Positions 61,626-64,000 of a stretch of DNA of 64,000 bases are shown one piece after another (positions within the stretch are counted from its first letter, which is position 1; the number at the start of each line of letters is the position of its first letter). Below the pieces are notes generated by a model. It was not told the origin of the DNA. It did no database searches and was given only the letters and a program-made list of their open reading frames with translations. A program made the position numbers and the translations under genes. Origin of the DNA: Lacibacter sp. H375 (GTDB taxonomy: Bacteria > Bacteroidota > Bacteroidia > Chitinophagales > Chitinophagaceae); the NCBI RefSeq assembly GCF_037892425.1, contig NZ_JBBKTT010000001.1, positions 1,054,001-1,118,000 of the forward strand, read 5' to 3'.

Positions 61626-63650
61626 TTATTCTTCTTCTTTCGGTGGGTAAGAAATATTGATCAATCCTCTTCTATTCTTTGCACGGCCATCAGCGTTATC
61701 ACGACCATTGATGATTTCCATTTCTAACGGACAACATTCACCAAACGATTCAAAGTTGATACGTGCTGTATCCAATCCTTTTGCAATTAGGTAATCTGCA
61801 CATGCTTTTGCACGCTTATCTGAAAGTACTTTGTTGTATTCAACTGTACCCAAACCATCGGTGTAACCGCTGATCTGTACAATGGCTCCAGGGTTTTTCA
61901 CGAGGATATCATACAATGAATCGAGTTTGAATGCTGCATCATCTTTAATGTTATGCTTATCAAAATCGAAGTAAACAGTTACAACCGTTTCAGGTGTAAG
62001 AATGATCTTGCGATCGAGTACAATATCATTGTTAGTAAACTTATCAGTACTCCAGCTGCTTTCATCTGTTTTTACGATTGCTATATCAGTTTGCTTTTCA
62101 CTGTAACGGTGTTTACTTACAGTTACATTTCCTGTAACATCTGTTTCCACCTCAACTGTATAGCGACCGGACGCATCAGTAGTCACTTTTTGTTGTTTAC
62201 CACCAACATTCACTAATACGGTAGCACCGCTCACAGGTTGATTATCTTTTTTATCGATCACCAATCCCGTCATGATCTTCTTCTTTGGTGCCTTACTTAC
62301 TGTGTAAGTTTCCAAACAACATTCTGATCCACGATCGGAACTAAACACAGCATTTTTTAATACAGATGTTTTATCGGTTGTATGATAATACACATCATCT
62401 CTTATTGAGTTAACAGGATGACCCATATTCTCAGCGGCTTTCCATTCTGTTTCCCAGCCTTTGGCTTTATACAGATCATATCCACCCATTCCCAGTTTGC
62501 CGTTCGATGAAAAAACCAGTGTACTGCTGTAACTGTGATAGAATGGAGCCTGTTCATCTCCGGCTGTGTTTATCACCGAACCGGTATTAACTGCATTACC
62601 TGTTGTACCATCGGCTTGCAAAGGAGCATACCAGATATCAAAACCACCAGCTCCACCGGGGCGATCAGATGAGAAGAATAAATATTTTCCATCGGTAGAA
62701 ACATAAGGTTGCTTACTACTGTGGCCATCTGCATTAACAGAAGTAAGCGCAACAGGAGTACTCCATCCGTCACCTTGTTTTGTAACAAGATAAATGGCTG
62801 AGCTTTTGCGGCTATTGCTGTTTTTCCATTGTGTGAAATAAATACGGTTACCATCGGCACTTACACTCGCAGCTCCCTGGTTGATGGCTGCTTCACCTGT
62901 TGGAAGCGAAACGCTTTCGCCAACTTTAAATTCATTATTCTCCAAGGTTGCTGTAAACACTCGACTGTGATATGGATTTACACCTGCTGTTGCAGCAGTA
63001 TCTGTCTCTGTGCTTGTGATTAAAAATTGATTTCCGCCTAAATGCGTGGCAGCAAATACACCTTTACCTGTACCGTTTGAAAGAGTTGTTTTGTTAAGCG
63101 TGTACATGATTGTATCAGGACGAACCAATTGTGTTTTGATAAACTTCAATGTTTGCAGTTCATTTTCTGCAGCTGCTTTCAATGGATCGTTGGCAGTTAC
63201 ATTGCTGAGGAAACGATTCACACTTTCCTCTGCATCATCATATTTACCAAGACTGCGTTGGCACACTGCATACCAGTACCATGCATCATTATACTTTGAT
63301 GGTTCCAGTTCTGCAACAGTTTTGTAGCGCTCTGCCGCTTGCGGAAAATAATTTGCCAGGCGAAAACTTTCAGCCTGTTTATAAATGATGTCATTTTTTG
63401 TTACGCCTTTGCCCATGCCGCTTCCCTGGCTGTTGCGTTTAGCGTTCAGTGGAAAATCAGCTTTTGATTTTTCTTTGGGGTCCGGTTTCAGAAATTGCTC
63501 ATACAACTGTGCAGCTGTATAATAATCACCAGATGCGTAATAGGCATTGGCCTGCACAATACGTTTATCCTGTGCTTGTGTTTGTACAAAGAGGGTGCAG
63601 GCAATTGCTGAAAGAACAATCTTACCTGCGGTTTTATATACAATGTTCAT
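61626..63650 (-). CDS. OmpA-family outer-membrane protein with TPR-like, PD40 and Cna-B-like parts
   Basis: The product has a signal peptide (LFVQTQAQ), an N-terminal helical TPR-like region (YYASGDYYTAAQLYEQFLK), PD40-like repeats (ASVSADGNRIYFTQW, PYVSTDGKYLFFSSDR), a carboxypeptidase-regulatory-like domain (GLVIDKKDNQPVSGATVLV) and a C-terminal OmpA domain (VYFDFDKHNIKDDAAFKLD, then ISGYTDGLGTVEYNKVLSDKRA) that binds peptidoglycan. This is the architecture of PorE/SprF-partner proteins of the gliding/type IX secretion group. The frame is open to 63752, but the signal peptide begins at the ATG at 63650. The PorP/SprF gene lies directly upstream. Confidence 0.9.
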   Translation of the reverse strand: MNIVYKTAGKIVLSAIACTLFVQTQAQDKRIVQANAYYASGDYYTAAQLYEQFLKPDPKEKSKADFPLNAKRNSQGSGMGKGVTKNDIIYKQAESFRLANYFPQAAERYKTVAELEPSKYNDAWYWYAVCQRSLGKYDDAEESVNRFLSNVTANDPLKAAAENELQTLKFIKTQLVRPDTIMYTLNKTTLSNGTGKGVFAATHLGGNQFLITSTETDTAATAGVNPYHSRVFTATLENNEFKVGESVSLPTGEAAINQGAASVSADGNRIYFTQWKNSNSRKSSAIYLVTKQGDGWSTPVALTSVNADGHSSKQPYVSTDGKYLFFSSDRPGGAGGFDIWYAPLQADGTTGNAVNTGSVINTAGDEQAPFYHSYSSTLVFSSNGKLGMGGYDLYKAKGWETEWKAAENMGHPVNSIRDDVYYHTTDKTSVLKNAVFSSDRGSECCLETYTVSKAPKKKIMTGLVIDKKDNQPVSGATVLVNVGGKQQKVTTDASGRYTVEVETDVTGNVTVSKHRYSEKQTDIAIVKTDESSWSTDKFTNNDIVLDRKIILTPETVVTVYFDFDKHNIKDDAAFKLDSLYDILVKNPGAIVQISGYTDGLGTVEYNKVLSDKRAKACADYLIAKGLDTARINFESFGECCPLEMEIINGRDNADGRAKNRRGLINISYPPKEEE

Positions 63651-63723
63651 TGTAGAAGCTTTTTGTTGAAGGGAGATATTGGGTTTCATTTTTTCTTTAG
63701 GTTTATCATTCACTTCAATAGGA

Positions 63724-64000
63724 TTATAAGCGTGGGCAACGGATCCAATCAAAAATGCTTCTTGTTCCGCTGCGTTTGATATAAGAAAGACTTAATTCAA
63801 AACTGTTTACGTTTCTTGTCATTGATCCAAGCTTTGATGCATTCACATCATAACTCAATCCCACAATAAAATTTCTCCAATCAACACCAATAAAAGGAGC
63901 AATGGCATCTTTCAAACGATAGTAGCCGCCAAACATAAAATCAGTTTCTTCATTTACATTCAGCTGTACATATGTGCCGATCATTGCTTCCGTTGCCGTA
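63724..64000 (-). CDS. PorP/SprF-family membrane protein (C-terminal part; cut by window edge)
   Basis: The minus-strand frame is open to the last base and ends at 63724. The visible 91 residues contain beta-barrel strands (DFMFGGYYRLKDAIAPFIGV, NFIVGLSYDVN) and end FDWIRCPRL, the CPRx tail typical of PorP/SprF proteins linked to gliding and type IX secretion. The N-terminus is outside the window. It is followed after 73 bp by the OmpA-family gene, so the two form the common PorP-OmpA pair. Confidence 0.85.
   Translation of the reverse strand, partial: TATEAMIGTYVQLNVNEETDFMFGGYYRLKDAIAPFIGVDWRNFIVGLSYDVNASKLGSMTRNVNSFELSLSYIKRSGTRSIFDWIRCPRL

Noticed and set aside
63651-63752. N-terminal extension of the OmpA-family protein
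   Set aside because: It overlaps the end of the PorP/SprF gene and pushes the signal peptide inside; the ATG at 63650 begins a normal signal peptide.
1-64000. CRISPR array, prophage or IS element
   Set aside because: No regular direct repeats with spacers, no transposase, integrase or phage structural genes were recognised on either strand.

Overview
The window looks like chromosomal DNA of a member of the Bacteroidota, probably family Chitinophagaceae. The evidence is a SusC/SusD outer-membrane pair, a PorP/SprF protein beside an OmpA-like lipoprotein/OMP (type IX secretion and gliding type), TAnnTTTG promoter boxes placed just before start codons, many lipoproteins with a Cys lipobox, and few Shine-Dalgarno sequences. 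The genus cannot be fixed from this sequence alone.

Layout. 1-8000: housekeeping and mixed genes (PBP4-type peptidase, K+ channel with TrkA domain, Gre-like small protein, a degenerate arginase-fold protein, pheS, a lipoprotein, 3-hydroxyacyl-CoA dehydrogenase, an SDR). 8200-18480: a disaccharide block. One plus-strand operon encodes an SLC45-like sugar symporter, an exported GH13 alpha-glucosidase, fructokinase and a GH13_4 amylosucrase-like enzyme that keeps the sucrose-binding Asp/Arg pair. A convergent minus-strand operon encodes a LacI regulator, an MFS transporter, GH37 trehalase and an 89-residue protein. 18600-24900: a DUF3179 protein, then an operon with two vanadium-haloperoxidase/PAP2-like lipoproteins around two beta-barrel proteins. 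25000-42100: a polysaccharide-utilisation-like locus with LacI, SusC, SusD, two tandem giant FG-GAP/UnbV lipoproteins, a START/GyrI-like protein, a periplasmic GH65 enzyme with the catalytic pair of kojibiose hydrolase, and a beta-phosphoglucomutase-like HAD protein. A TGCAAACGATTGCGA operator lies in front of the SusC/LacI pair and the GH65 gene, and a related site precedes a distant sugar permease (57483).

42100-49000: O-antigen ligase and Wzz-like genes, an Lrp regulator, then an unusual gene-poor stretch of about 1.9 kb (44916-46828). It holds two tRNA-shaped RNAs with very long, variable-length inserts in the variable arm, and a second element in which a 49-residue CxxC/CxC protein with a strong Shine-Dalgarno lies behind a terminator and a 25-bp inverted repeat containing its own ribosome site and start codon. 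I consider these two the best candidates for undescribed biology here.

46829-51000: a minus-strand group with an adenylate cyclase, a seven-helix protein resembling Pyr4/PaxB-type membrane terpene cyclases, and a carotenoid-desaturase-like flavoprotein. 51000-64000: trmB, a DUF5522 protein, an alkyltransferase-like protein, a TolB-like/amidohydrolase fusion, two MFS transporters, a CHASE3/PAS histidine kinase, an OmpA-family protein and a PorP/SprF gene cut by the window edge. All family calls are from reading motifs; no database search was run.
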